Source of the DNA: Gentiana macrophylla
Taxonomy: Eukaryota > Streptophyta > Magnoliopsida > Gentianales > Gentianaceae
DNA: 64,000 bases
Reading direction: 5' to 3'
Assembly (NCBI GenBank): GCA_026214975.1
Contig: JAOBSW010000202.1
Coordinates: forward strand, 33,565 to 97,564
This document shows positions 32,780 through 46,500 of this stretch, one piece after another (within the stretch, counting starts at the first letter, position 1; every line of letters begins with the position of its first letter). Below the pieces are notes generated by a model. It did not search any database and had not been told where the DNA came from. It was given only the letters and a program-made list of their open reading frames with translations. The position numbers were made by a program, and so were the translations under genes.

Positions 32780-34187
32780 ATAACTATTAAGATGTTCATA
32801 GAGAGCAAACAACTAACAAACAAAATCATCCAATCCAACAAATCCTCTATCTCTATCTAAGGTTATCTCATGATGATTAACTAAAGATGTGGTTCACCTC
32901 TCAAGGTATGAATACTACTCAGAGATAATTGCCTATCAATCTAACATCTTCCAATGTATAGAATTGACGCAAAACAAACCAAGGTGCAAGATTTTAAATC
33001 TAACAACCTAGATAATTAACCTATCAACTTCCGCTATGTCAAGGTTAAAAATCTAATCTTTCCTATGGTGATCTAAGTCTAATCATGACTTCCATCAAAA
33101 TCAAACATCAAAAGCAACCATCTTCCGATATGAGTTGCATAAACGAATAAACGAATAGAAAAGATACAACTTTGAATTAAGATCACAACATAAACTTAAA
33201 TAAAAGATAGATAAAACCTGAATGAAAAAGAGTCAAACTGTTGAACATGTTCAGCCTCCAAGCATGGAGCTTCGTAAAAACGCAGCAAAGAAGAAAGAAA
33301 AAGAAATAAACATCTAATCTAAAACCTAATCTAACTCTCGATCACCCGAGCACAAGGCTCGGGTGACCGGCCTTGAAACCTCCAAGTTGCGGCTGCTTCT
33401 TCGTGTTTTGTGTATGAGAAATTATGATATAAAGATATGCCTTAGTGGTTGGGGCGAGCAGCTGCTTAAATAAAAATCAAGTCGGCTGAAGCTTTGGCGG
33501 TGGTGAACGGACGCCGGACGCTCGCTTGATGGAAAGTCAAGACTCAGATGTGAATTAGCTCCTGGACGCCGCCTAAACTTCTAAAATTCATATCTTGAGT
33601 TGTAGACCTCCAAAAATTATGATCCGAATGTCATAATTAAGCTCTCGGAAAACTCTACAACTTTCATTAAGGACTCTTCTTCAGAAAATGCCTTTTGACT
33701 AGCCCGTCGTATCCCGAGTCGTTTTCGGATTTTCCACTAGTTTCACCAACATCATCCAAACTTGTAACGCCATATCTCGGGCCTCGTAATTCGGAATGAA
33801 GTGATTCAAGATCCTGTAGAATCCTCTCTTCAAGCCCTACAAATCTTCTCTTGAGGTCGAGAGTCAAATCAGTGCATATCATATCAAGAACTGCATCGGA
33901 AGTTCGGCTGCTTGAAGGCTTCATTCCAAGCTTTATCTCCATCTTTATCCTCTTCCAAGTCAAAACATGTATCTACATTGCATCCAAACACCACAAAACG
34001 TAATAATATCCAAAACCATATAAAACAATCAAATAATCGTATAAATTGATACGCTTTCATATTTAACTCTTTAAATCACCATTCACTCAATATTTCACTA
34101 TAAACCTCGAATTTATGAAAATCATACGATAATGGGGAAATTGAGGTGAAATATATCCTTAAAAACACTACAATTTGACCCTTAACA
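32780..34187 (-). repeat. Array unit 1 LTR
   Basis: Its left end is the minus-strand TGTTAAGGGTCAAATTG at 34187; the right end near 32780 is approximate because the usual LTR end and PBS are absent. Hairpins are at 33114-33138 (GCAAC/GTTGC, ATC-GGAA-GAT), 33077-33106 (GTTTGAT/ATTAGAC, GAT-GGAA-GTC), 33016-33047 (TTAACCT/AGGTTAA, TAGC-GGAA-GTTG) and 32937-32966 (CATT-GGAA-GATG). GC-rich ACG/CGT sites lie near 33508-33580. Confidence 0.7.
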
Positions 34188-36839
34188 ACTCCCCCATTAT
34201 TTTTAAACCTTGCTCGTCCCGAGCAAGACAAAACAAGAACATACTATCAAGAATCCACATAACTCGACACGAGATATAGTCAAAATCATGACAAGCTAGT
34301 ATTCAAAGAATCGACTTCACTCGGTGACGTGTGTGCGTAACTTACTAAACTTCCACCGATCCTCTCTTGATATAATACATCAAGCACTAACAGCTTATCC
34401 GGTCAACTAAACGAAACTTCATTCTATCTACAAGACTTACCTAACAAAACTAATTACCAAGAACATAGTAACCAACTCACAATTAAACTCCTTTACTTAG
34501 TGCCAAGAAAATACCTCTCGGTCTCTACGGGTTTAGATCAACTTGACTTAGTGTTCCAAAAAGCGATATTTTATATTTTATATTTCCTATCGTCGCTGCC
34601 TCTAAAGTATAACACACTCCCTACATTGTGAGGCGCCACCCCGAGATCACTCAAACCCATATCGTCTAAGGTAAACCACACTCCCATTTGGGGCAGATTC
34701 AAATGGACTCGAGGTGATAGTTACAAACAAAATTCCTCAGAAAGAAATTTTATTCATTTATTATTTATAGATATATATATATATATTTAAATCTCTTTGA
34801 AAACTCTCGGTCAAATATTATTTCTAACACATTCAAGACTCTTAAAGTTCTCAAGAACACTAAGGTAATCGAGATTCTAACTCGTGAGTATAGCACAAGT
34901 TCTTAACTTTCATTAATGCTAAATAAGTGTTATCTCAGATCAAGAATTAACTTTCCTTTAACTAACCGGAAACTATTCTATATTTGGCTCTTCATCTAAT
35001 AGGTTCGTGAAATAAGGTTCAAGTGAGTATCGACTTACTAAACCTATTCTCGTAACATGATATGACTAATGATAACAACTAAAGGTGCCGATTATAAAAC
35101 TAGCATGTCGTTGAAATGTTACTCAAGACAAAATAAAAATTTTGAAAAATTTAGCACTTTTTCATAGAAATATAACAGATTAAGCAAATGACTCGTAGAT
35201 ACACATAAACCATCCTCCCCACACTTAAATCGCAACTTGCCCTCAAGTTGTACAGTAAATAAAAAGAAAAAGAAAACTTAGCCGATTGTCGCTCAATGTG
35301 ACACCTCTCGAAGTGGTAGCTAGTCGATCCGTAAATGTCAAGAAGTCGAGATCGTGGACCATCCACCGAAAATCGAATTCATCTACACCACAAACGCTAA
35401 TATCCCGCATTACTTGAAAAACACGGAAGTATCTCGGGACAAGGGGGAATATAATATATAAAGCACAAGGAAGAGAAGTCAAAGAATTTTCTGATTAAGA
35501 TGGAACATATACATGAAATATTACAAAATAGTAGGCTAGGTGCAACTATATGAAAATGCATTACAATGCAATCTACGTGAAAATCCTAAAATAAAATAAA
35601 ACGAGGTAGTATTACGGAAACCGACAGCTAACTACACTCAAAAAGAAAATAAAACAGTGGTATTACTTAAAACCGATAAAGGACTACACTTAAGAAAATA
35701 AAAGGAAAATAGAAAACAATGCAACTATATGAAATGCAACTAAATGAAATGCATTTATATGACATGCAAAAAGAAAATAAAATAAAAGAAAGAAAACTAG
35801 CCCATTAATTGCAACATAGCATGCATATAAACGCCTACCAAATAATGACAAAGTTACTTATAAACGATAAAGCTGCCCATTACATGCAAAGTAGACGCGC
35901 TTTAAGACTCATCAAAGGTGATAGCATTATGGAAAACCAACAAGCTAGCTATACTAAATGTATATAACTCATATGGCCTAAGACGAGCATACGGAAACCG
36001 ACAAGAGCTACCCAAATGAGTTACAAAACAACAAGAAAGCACATAAGTCTCAAAGCTTAAAAGATTCATCACAACAGTATGTAGCATACGGAAACCGACA
36101 TTAGCTACTAATTAACAATAAGAATAAAGATATAGCGCATTTAGAACCGACAAGAATTATAACATGCATGAATCAAGTATAAGAGATAAGATCAATTATC
36201 TAACATGGATTCATAGATGTAAAGCGTGTAAACATGTACGCTCAGACATCTACGTAAAAAGAAATTAGCCACGTAAGCTCGAATGAAAGAAATCCAAGTT
36301 AAACAAAAGCATTAAAAATTAAATCGAAATATCGTAACTGGAATGCAATTCTTCGTAACGGACGGACGCCCAACTAGCGCTCAACACCGACGAGCGCTCG
36401 TAAAGTATAGACGCCGCCTGGTCCTCTAAATCGTAATGTGATTGAAAGTATTTGAACGGATTTAACGCCCATAATACCGACGGCGCTTACTCGCAAGTTA
36501 GGTATCGGACGGGCGCTCACTACCTTGAACGCTAGTCCATACAACGCAGTATGCACATGTAAAGCGTAAAAACACAAGAAACCCTAAAACTTATGAACAT
36601 ATCATCGCTGCATACAGCAGCCACATACAATTTAAGCACATGGTTAGACTAGGTAACAACTAAACATATAAACTTCACGTAAAACAAGTTGAGTAAAAAC
36701 TTTTGCACATTCTCAACCTAACGGTCATCAAACACGGCAAAATAAAAACTCTCAACCTATTAAACGCTACTTTTATTAAAAACAAAAATAAAACGAGCAA
36801 AATCGAGAACTAACAAAACTAGATTCAAACGAAACGAAA
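34188..36839 (-). repeat. Array unit 2 interior
   Basis: A full interior of about 2.65 kb. The 3' polypurine tract is at 34188-34198 (minus AATGGGGGAGT), preceded by the hairpin CTTGCTCG/CGAGCAAG near 34206-34224. A second tract at 35213-35225 is preceded by CAACTTG/CAAGTTG (35233-35250). An AT dinucleotide run lies at about 34768-34785. Confidence 0.75.
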
Positions 36840-38255
36840 CTAAAAATAACTATTAAGATGATCATAGAGAGCAAACAAATCTAACAAACAAAATCATCCA
36901 ATCCAACAAATCCTCTATCTCTATCTAAGGTTATCTCATGATGATTAACTAAAGATGTGGTTCACCTCTCGAAGGTATGAATACTACTCAGAGATAATTC
37001 GCCTATCAATCTAACATCTTCCAATGTATAGAATTGACGCAAACAAACCAAGGTGCAAGATTTTAAATCTAACAACCTAGATAATTAACCTATCAACTTC
37101 CGCTATGTCAAGGTTAAAATCTAATCTTTCCTATGGTGATCTAAGTCTAATCATGACTTCCATCAAAATCAAACATCAAAAGCAACGATCTTCCGATATG
37201 AGTTGCATAAACGAATAAACGAATAGAAAAGATACAACTTTGAATTAAGATCACAACATAAACTTAAATAAAAGATAGATAAAACCTCGAATGAAAAAGA
37301 GTCAAATCGTTGAACATGTTCAGCCTTCCAAGCATGGAGCTTCGTAAAAACGCAGCAGCAAGAAAGAAAAAAAGAAATAAACATCTAATCTAAAACCTAA
37401 TCTAACCTCGATCACCTTGAGCACAAGGCTCGGTGACCGCCTTGAAACTCCAAGCTATGGCCGCTTCTTCGTGTTTTGTGTATGAGAAATTTCGATATAA
37501 AGATATGCCTTAGGGGTTGGGGCAGCAGCTGCTTAAATAAAAATCAAGTCGGCCAAGCTTTACGGTGGTGAACGGACGCCGGACGCTCGCTTGATGGAAA
37601 GTCAAGACTCAGATGTGAATTAGCTCCCTGACGCCACCTAAACTTCTAAAATTCATATCTTGAGTTGTAGACTCTCCAAAAATTATGATCCGAATGTCAT
37701 AATTAAGCTCTCGGAAAACTCTACAACTTTCATTAAGGACTCTTCTTCAGAAAATGCCTTTTGACTAGCCGTCAGATCCCGAGTCGTTTTCGGGATTTTC
37801 CACTAGTTTCACCAACATCATCCAAACTTGTAACGCCATATCTCGGGCCTCGTAAGTCGGAATGAAGTGATTCAAGATCCTGTAGAATCCTCTCTTCAAG
37901 ACCTACAAATCTTCTCTGAGGTCGAGAGTCAAATCAGTGTATATCATATCAAGAACTGCATCGGAAGTTCGGCTGCTTGAAGGCTTCATTCCAAGCTTTA
38001 TCTCCATCTTTATCCTCTTCCAAGTCAAAACATGTATCTACATTGCATCCAAACACCACAAAAACGTAATAATATCCAAAACCATATAAAACAATCAAAT
38101 AATCGTATAAATTGATACGCTTTCATATTTAACTCTTTAAATCACCATTCACTCAATATTTCACTATAAACCTCGAATTCTATGAAAATCATACGTATAC
38201 TGGGGAAATTGAGGTGAAATATATCCTTAAAAACACTACAATTTGACCCTTAACA
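36840..38255 (-). repeat. Array unit 2 LTR
   Basis: Nearly identical to unit 1 LTR; the start is at 38255 on the minus strand. Differences are mostly 1-3 bases at CAG/CTG/CCG contexts. The leader hairpins are retained (about 37000-37200). Confidence 0.75.
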
Positions 38256-40929
38256 ACTCCCCATTATTTTAAACCTTGCTCGTCCCGAGCAAGACAAAAC
38301 AAGAACATACTATCAAGAATCCACATAACCTCGACACGAGATATAGTCAAAATCATCACAAGCTAGTATTCAAAGAAATCGACCACACTCGTGATGTGTG
38401 TGCGTAACTTACTAAACTTCCACCGATCCTCTCTTGATATAATACATCAAGCACTAACAGCTTATCCGGTCAACTAAACTAAAACTTCATTCTATCTACA
38501 AAGACTTACCTAACAAAACTAATTACCAAGAACATAGTAACCAACTCACAATTAAACTCCTTTACTTATCGCCAAGAAAATACCTCTCGGTCTCTACTGG
38601 TTTAGATCAACTTGACTTAGTGTTCCAAAAAGCGATATTTTATATTTTATATTTCCTATCGTCGCTGCCTCAAAAGTATAACACACTCCCTACATTAGAG
38701 GCAACACCCCGAGATCACTCAAACCCATATCGTCTAAGGTAAACCACACTCCCATTTGGGGCAAAAGATTCCAAATGGACTCGAGGTGATAGTTACAAAC
38801 AAAATTCCCGTAAAGAAATTTTATTCATTTATTATTTATAGATATATATATATATATATTTAAATCTCTTTGAAAACTCTCGGTCAAATATTATTTCTAA
38901 CACATTCAAGACTCTTAAAGTTCTCAAGAACACTAAGGTACTGAGATTCTAACTGTGAGTATAGCACAAGTTCTTAACTTTCATTAATGCTAAATAAGTG
39001 TTATCTGCATCAAGAATTAACTTTCCTTTAACTAACCGGAAACTATTCTATATTTGGCTCTTCATCTAATAGGTTCGTGAAATAAGGTTCAAGTGAGTAT
39101 CGACTTACTAAACCTATTCTCAGAACATGATATGACTACTGATAACAACTAAAGGTACCAGATTATAAAACTAGCATGTCAGTGAAATGTTACTCAAGAC
39201 AAAAACAAAAATTTTGAAAAATTTAGCACTTTTTCATAGAAATATAACAGATTAAGCAAATGACTGTAGATACACATAAACCATCCCCTCCCCCACACTT
39301 AAACTGCAACTTGCCCTCAAGTTGTACAGAAATAAAAAGAAAAAGAAAACTTAGCTGATTGTCGTTCGAATGTGACAATTCTGGAAGTGGTAGCTAGTCA
39401 GATCCAGAAATGCTGAAGAAGTCAGGAGACTGTGGACCATCCACCGGAAAACTCGAATTCATCTACAAACTTCACAAACGCTAATATCCTCGCACACTTG
39501 AAAACACGGAAGTATCTCGGGACAAGTGGGGAATATAATATATAAAGCACAAGGAAGAGAAGTCAAAGAATTTTCTCGATTAAGATGGAACATATACATG
39601 AAATATTACAAAATAGTAGGCTAGGTGCAACTATATGAAAATGCATTACAATGCAATCTACGGAAAATCCTAAAAATAAAATAAAACGAGGTAGTATTAC
39701 GGAAACCGACGCTAACTACACTCAAAAAGAAAATAAACTAGTGGTATTACTTAAAACCGATAAAGGACTACACTTAAGAAAATAAAAGGAAAAATAGAAA
39801 ACAATGCAACTATATGAAATGCAACTAAATGAAATGCATTTATATGACATGCAAAAAGAAAATAAAATAAAAGAAAGAAAACTAGCCCATTAATTGCAAC
39901 ATAGCATGCATATAAACGCTCACCAAATAATGACAAAGTTACGATAAACGATGTTGTCGCTCCATTACATGCAAAAGTAGAGACGCTTTAAGACTCATCA
40001 AAGGTGATAGCATTATGGAAAACCAACAAGCTAGCTATACTAAATGTATATAACTCATATGGCCTAAGACGAGCATACGGAAACCGAATACAAGAGCTAC
40101 CCAAATGAGTTACAAAACAACAAGAAAGCACATAAGTCTCAAAGCTTAAAAGATTCATCACAACAAGATGTAGCATACGGAAACCGACATTAGCTACTAA
40201 TTAACAATAAGAATAAGCTTATAGCGCATTTGCAGAACCGACAAGAATTATAACATGCATGAATCAAGTATAAGAGATAAGATCAATTATCTAACATGGA
40301 TTCATAGATGTAAAGTGTAAACATGTACGCTCGTGACATCTACGTAAAAAGAAATTAGCCACGTAAGCTCGAATGAAAGAAATCCAAGTTAAACAAAAGC
40401 ATTAAAAATTAAATCGAGAAATATCGTAAACTGGAATGCAATTCTTCGTAACGGACGGACGCCCAACTAGCTGCTCAACACCCGACGAAGCGCTCGTAAA
40501 GTATGACGCCGCCTGGTCCTCTAAATCGTAACAGATTGAAAGTATTTGAACGGATTTAACGCCCATAATACCGACGGCGCTACTCGCAAGTTAGGTATCG
40601 GACGGGCGCTCACTACCTTGAACGCTAGTCCATACAACGAGTATGCACGTAAAGCGTAAAAACACAAAGAAACCCTAAAACTTATGAACATATCATCACG
40701 CATGCCAGCCACATACAATTTAAGCACATGGTTAGACTAGGTAACAACTAAACATATAAACTTCACGTAAAACAAGTTGAGTAAAAACTTTGCACATTCT
40801 CAACCTAACGGTCATCTAAACACGGCAAAATAAAAACTCTCAACCTATTAAACGCTACTTTTATTAAAAACAAAAATAAAACGAGCAAAATCGAGAACTA
40901 ACAAAACTAGATTCAAACTAAAACGAAAC
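38256..40929 (-). repeat. Array unit 3 interior
   Basis: Same layout as unit 2. The patch 39110-39480 keeps CAG and CTG at many positions where units 1 and 2 show CG-containing replacements. The AT run is at about 38843-38862. Confidence 0.75.
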
Positions 40930-42314
40930 TAAAAATAACTATTAAGATGTTCAGAGAGCAAACAACTAACAAACAAAATCATCCAATCCAACAAATCCTC
41001 TATCTCTATCTAAGGTTATCTCATGATGATTAACTAAAGATGTGGTTCACCTCTCGAAGGTATGAATACTACTCAGAGATAATTGCCTATCAATCTAACA
41101 TCTTCCAATGTATAGAATTGACGCAAACAAACCAAGGTGCAAGATTTTAAATCTAACAACCTAGATAATTAACCTATCAACTTCCGCTATGTCAAGGTTA
41201 AAATCTAATCTTTCCTATGGTGATCTAAGTCTAATCATGACTTCCATCAAAATCAAACATCAAAAGCAACGATCTTCCGATATGAGTTGCATAAACGAAT
41301 AAACTAATAGAAAAGATACAACTTTGAATTAAGATCACAACATAAACTTAAATAAAAGATAGATAAAACTCCAATGAAAAGAGTCAAATCTGTTGAACAT
41401 GTTCAGCCTCCAAGCATGGAGCTTCGTAAAACGCAGCAAAGCAAGAAAGAAAAAGAAATAAACATCTAATCTAAAACCTAATCTAACCTCGATCACCTTG
41501 AGCACAAGGCTCGGGTGACCGCCTTGAAACCTCCAAGTTGCGGCTGCTTCTTCGTGTTTTGTGTATGAGAAATTCTGATATAAAGATATGCCTTAGGGTT
41601 GGGGCGAGCAGCTGCTTAAATAAAAATCAAGTCGGCTGAAGCTTTACGGTGGTGAACGGACGCTGGACGCTCGCTTGATGGAAAGTCAAGACTCAGATGT
41701 GAATTAGCTCCTGGACGCCGCCTAAACTTCTAAAATTCATATCTTGAGTTGTAGACCTCCAAAATTATGATCCGAATGTCATAATTAAGCTCTCGGAAAA
41801 CTCTACAACTTTCATTAAGGACTCTTCTTCAGAAAATGCCTTTTGACTAGCCCGTCGTATCCCGAGTCGTTTTCGGATTTTCCACTAGTTTCACCAACAT
41901 CATCCAAACTTGTAACGCTCATATCTCGGGCCTCGTAAGTCGGAATGAAGTGATTCAAGATCCTGTAGAATCCTCTCTTCAAGCCCTACAAATCTTCTCT
42001 TGAGGTCGAGAGTCAAATCAGTGTATATCATATCAAGAACTGCATCGGAAGTTCGGCTGCTTGAAGGCTTCATTCCAAGCTTTATCTCCATCTTTATCCT
42101 CTTCCAAGTCAAAACATGTATCTACATTGCATCCAAACACCACAAAAACGTAACAATATCCAAAACCATATAAAACAATCAAATAATCGATAAATTGATA
42201 CGCTTTCATATTTAACTCTTTAAATCACCATTCACTCAATATTTCACTATAAACCTCGAATTTATGAAAATCATAATGATATATGGGGAAATTGAGGTGA
42301 AATATATCCTTAAA
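40930..42314 (-). repeat. Array unit 3 LTR, truncated
   Basis: It matches the other array LTRs until 42314, about 26 bp before the expected TGTTAAGGG start, then joins copia LTR sequence through the shared bases TAAA. Confidence 0.75.
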
Positions 42315-43525
42315 TTGCGTAAATTAAATTGACACAAGGCTTATAGTGGTTCAGTGGTGGTGTAATCCCTTAATCCACTCTTCTTGTGATGATCGGAGGA
42401 ATTCACTATTATTTTAACATATACAATTGTATGATTGTCCTTGGCTTCCCAAGCTTCACAATCTATAAGACTATCACTCATTGATCGCAACAAATTTTCA
42501 AGTTGATTCGCCTTCCTTTTGTCAGCTCCTTGAGATCAAAATCTTCAACAAATTATCACAGTTCAACTCCTTCTCGATTGCCTCCGATTCGCTTGTTTTG
42601 CTTTGATGAGAATGTGATACACAAACTTGCTTGATCAATCTCAAAGGCCGAGTATGACTTTGTAGCTCGATGTCCGAGTTGATAACTAGATGTGTCTTTT
42701 TAAGTTCAGAGATAAGGCTTTTCAAATTGACAGAGTTTTCACTTGATTTTTATGTTTTGTTCCACCACTTTTCTCTGTCTGTCAATGCCTTCTATTTATA
42801 GCCTTGAATAACCTTCATTTTGAAATTCGTCTGCTGGCTATATTAATGAGGGAATAATCCTTGATTTTATTCTTGATTCCCCTTAATTGCATTCTCCTTG
42901 ATTTCGCTGGATCGGATTCTTTCTTCAAACATATAGCGTAAAATCCGCCCTGATTGATCCTCTATTGATTGTGCATTTAATGCATGATCTTCTCAATCTT
43001 CAACGATACTAAATCTGACCGTAAGTGTTACTTCGCCGCTTTTAGAACGGTCGAGTGATCCTTCCGACTTAGCCGCTTTAGCTTTTCTTTCACCGCTTCG
43101 CCTTTTACTCAACCGAAAGTGAGTATGCTTTGCCGATTCAACGCTTTCTTCTTTGTTTCGCTTTGAGGAGAATCTTTGTACTTCACTCGATCTTTTATTG
43201 GGTGAGATTAGTGTACATAATATTTGAATATTAATGTACATCGCTTGTAGTATAACTTAGACTTGTCCAAGGTCATCATCGACTTCCTTGGTTACAAGTC
43301 GACCTTTAATGTCAAGATTGCTTCTTCGCTAGTGCTTGGCTAGCTTCACTCGCCGAATATCTGCTTTTGCTTTGCCGCCCTACCACTAGTACAATACTTG
43401 TCTGACTCAACTTATACAACATGTCGACTCTAAGTAAAGACTTATACAGAGAATTCTAACTTATTTCGTGCTTGCTATAATAAATTGTATGGCCATCATC
43501 AAAACATAATAAAATGTTCCTAACA
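42311..43525 (-). repeat. 3' LTR of copia E, truncated
   Basis: The minus strand begins TGTTAGGAACATTTT at 43525. It is near-identical to 54076-52866 except for small indels. The part equivalent to 52678-52865 is missing at the join with the tandem array. The polypurine tract AAAGGGAAAT lies at 43526-43535. Confidence 0.88.
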
Positions 43526-46500
43526 ATTTCCCTTTGATGATGCCAAAACCTTCATAAGCCTCGAATATAAGTAATCAAAATTTTCATAATAAACAATGTA
43601 ACACAAATTCAGCAATTTTATTCATCCATCATAGGCAATAAGTTCAAAACTTTATTCAAATGTTACAAACTACATTTTGCTTAATTCAGCCTTGTACTTC
43701 TTGAACTTTGTAGTCCGAACTCTTCAATGTCTTTCCAATCAATTTCTCGAAACTTCCACTTCAAGAAGCCAAAGTCGTGGTATTCAGATACACCTAAAAA
43801 CTCTTTTGGCAAAAAGTTCATGAAATCTGTGCATGGTCTCATTTGCCTTAGTTCTCCAAAATATTTTTCAAGTCTTTCCCTAGCCTCAAAGAATATGTGA
43901 ATCGCAAACTTGAGGCTTTTGTAGAGACTCCACCGCCTCCTGCTTCTCCACTCTTTCCATAGGATTGAAGAATTTTGCCATATATTTGAATTCTTCTTGT
44001 TGTTCAAACCGGCAAGTCTTCCGGTCCTTTTGCAGATAGTGGTATGGCCGAGCTTGGTTTGTTGTTGGTTTGTTTGAGAAGTGCAAATTCTCTTTGACTT
44101 CATTGTAGAGTTTGGCCATACGCTCTCATCCTTTCATCCTCGATAGCTTAGCCAATCAACCCAAGCTTCATCTTATGAGGAGTGAGGATAAAGTCCTTCC
44201 TCAGACTCAAAAATTCTCTTACATGGTCCAAAGACATCCAGATCATATTCTCGCTTTGCTTTGGTGACCAAAGTAAGTTCTGTGGTTCCCAAGATATCCG
44301 AGCCGCGCGCTCGCCGGTGTTTCCTCCGTGCCGAGTTTGTGTTGACTAGCCGATCCTCTTTGTCGACTAGATCCTGTGCCTTTGCCGCTCTGGGCCGGAT
44401 CTGCCTCTATCATCATCTCTTCTTTGCATAGATGAGGAAATCCAATGCAAGGTTCCTTTAGGCCTTTTTCTTCTTCTCCGACTCTTCTTGTCGTTCTTCC
44501 GCTTTCATTTCGATCCTTATTTCTCTGCTCTTGCTCTCGCTTGTTCTTCAAGAAAATTTGGGGTCTCGATTGTTGATCCTTCAGTTCAGCTTATCCCGAT
44601 TTTCCTTTGGCAAAGATCATCCCTTTGGCTTTGAGTAAGATGTTATTTGTGGCCTCTCGCCAGGCCGATCGTGAGAGTCAAGCTTTGATTCAATAGTTGT
44701 GAACTCTGTGGTGATGATCATTCGGCTTCTCATTCACACTACGGTTTAGTGCCAAAAGCCACCGCCATTGATTCATTTTCTGGGAAATATGTTGTCCGAG
44801 CCCCGCAAGATTGTTGGTGATATTGATATTAAGTCGCTTCATCGATTTCGCTGTTGAACCACAATGTTTTGTGCATCAATGTACTCGTGAATGGCCTCAA
44901 ACTTGTGTTCAATGGAGGAGCTTTTGTCATTAAATGTCAAGTCACGGATCCGAGATACATGGCTTGTCGCCCAATTCTTCACCAAACAGGTCTCGCCGCT
45001 TTCAAAAGTTTCATTGGTAATGCCAGGGTACACCGAGAGAGTTTGTGCCTTGTGTCAGCTGGTTCTGGATGTGTTTTCTGTCCCTTGTCTAGATGTTGAG
45101 TGACATCTGCTCCAGTTTCCAAATCGTCAAGAATTTGGGTAGATGTGTATGCTGAGTTGCTTGAGCTGCAGCCCCTATCTCTCGTGCCGGGGTTGCTTTG
45201 ACTGGTGTGGCAGTTAGCTGAACCAAAGGTCCACAATGTGTGTGTTGTCACCGAACATTCACAATGCTGGTTGAGTGGCTGTCTTTGCCGGAGTTCGAGG
45301 ACTTGTTGGATGCTTGTGGTTTCAAGAATGTACGGAGAAGAGTTGTATCATCAATGCATCCGTGCAGGAGCATCCTCTTTCTCGCCTTTACCAAAATCAC
45401 CATCATTATCATCATGATCATCATCATGATCATCATCATCATCATGATCATCATCCGAGTCATCACTGCCTCCCAGAGGCCTGGGCGCTTTGTCTTGGCC
45501 GATCAACCAAGTCCCATAGAGGCGATTCATCAAGTACACCTACCAGAGTTGTGATTCCCAAAAATTAAATAGCCATACTTCTTCAAAGAAGCATGCGGTC
45601 CGAGTCTCAAGTTGTTTGTCTGAATCCTCCTTCCACTTCAAGATAACTGCACCGATCATCTATATCGCTTGCGCATAATTGTGTAGCTTCTTCCGAGATG
45701 CCTCATCATCTCCAAGATCTTCCATATTAGGATGTTGCTCATCCTCACCGCCATTCTCTTCTTCTTCCTGCTCCACCTCGCCGTAATCCTCTTCCTCTCA
45801 GATCTTCATCAATTATTTTTCCAAAGTCTGCCTTGTCCAGATTTCACGAACCTTTTTCTTCTTTCTTTGACTGTAGCGATTTGTGTGGATTTATTCCTTT
45901 TTTCCACTCCTGCCTTCTTTTGTTGTTTAATATAGGTAAACATGACTTTGGATTCATGCAGCTTTGTGGAGTTGAACAAGAGGGACTTTAAGACATTGCA
46001 TTAGATAGTGTAAATCAATCCCATATGACTTTTTTCACCTGTAATTGGCATTTCTTTGTCTTTCCTCTTTATCCCCTTCTTTTCCGCTTTTACTTCCCTT
46101 GATTTGCTCTTTGACGCGTAGGAAGAAGTATTTTGCCCAATTGAATTGTAGATTGTTGTAAATGATTCCCATTAGCCGATTCTAATTTTCGCATGGCATT
46201 ATTTGCGCTCAATTTTCCTTCAATGGTTTTGCCAATTAGGCACTAAATTCATTGAATGGTTTCTTCAATGCAGATCTCGATAGCTTGACTTTTGTAGATC
46301 CTGGTTTGCTGCTTTGGCGATAGTTGCCCGTAAATCATCCAAGTTTTGTGATACCAATGTTACTTTTGCTTGACCTTTATTTGAAAGTTTGAGATGTTTT
46401 CGAATTACCTTTTCTCGTGATCACCACTTCTTTGCCGCTGATGAGATGCAACGATCTTGTCCGCTTCCCACTCGCCACCTTCTTCAAAGCCAAAGGAGCC

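Larger units (their letters stand above)
30903..42314 (-). mobile_element. Tandem array of a 4.07-kb non-autonomous LTR-interior unit
   Basis: The same sequence recurs at about 30903, 34977 and 39043. LTR starts (minus strand TGTTAAGGG) are at 34187 and 38255, 4068 bp apart; the third copy is cut off inside its LTR at 42314. The minus-strand order is LTR-interior-LTR-interior-LTR-interior (last one truncated). The interior carries no gag or pol and matches element B. In the units, the LTR 3' end, PBS and adjacent bases are missing: the sequence homologous to 8530 onwards directly follows AT-rich LTR sequence. The array therefore probably grew by unequal recombination rather than by retrotransposition. 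Confidence 0.88.

Noticed and set aside
33667..33963. 98-codon minus-strand ORF in the array LTR (also partly at 41900-42112 and, as sequence, at 11570-11720)
   Set aside because: It lies in LTR sequence, is cut to different lengths by small indels in each copy, and matches no known protein. The DNA is conserved but the reading frame is not.
34768..34785. AT dinucleotide run (also 38843-38862) as a possible origin or terminator
   Set aside because: Short low-complexity tract inside the retrotransposon interior; nothing else supports such a role.
45240..45568. His- and Asp/Met-rich ORFs in several frames
   Set aside because: All but one are readings of the CATCAT/GATCAT microsatellite. Only the minus-strand acidic frame fits the surrounding ORF region.
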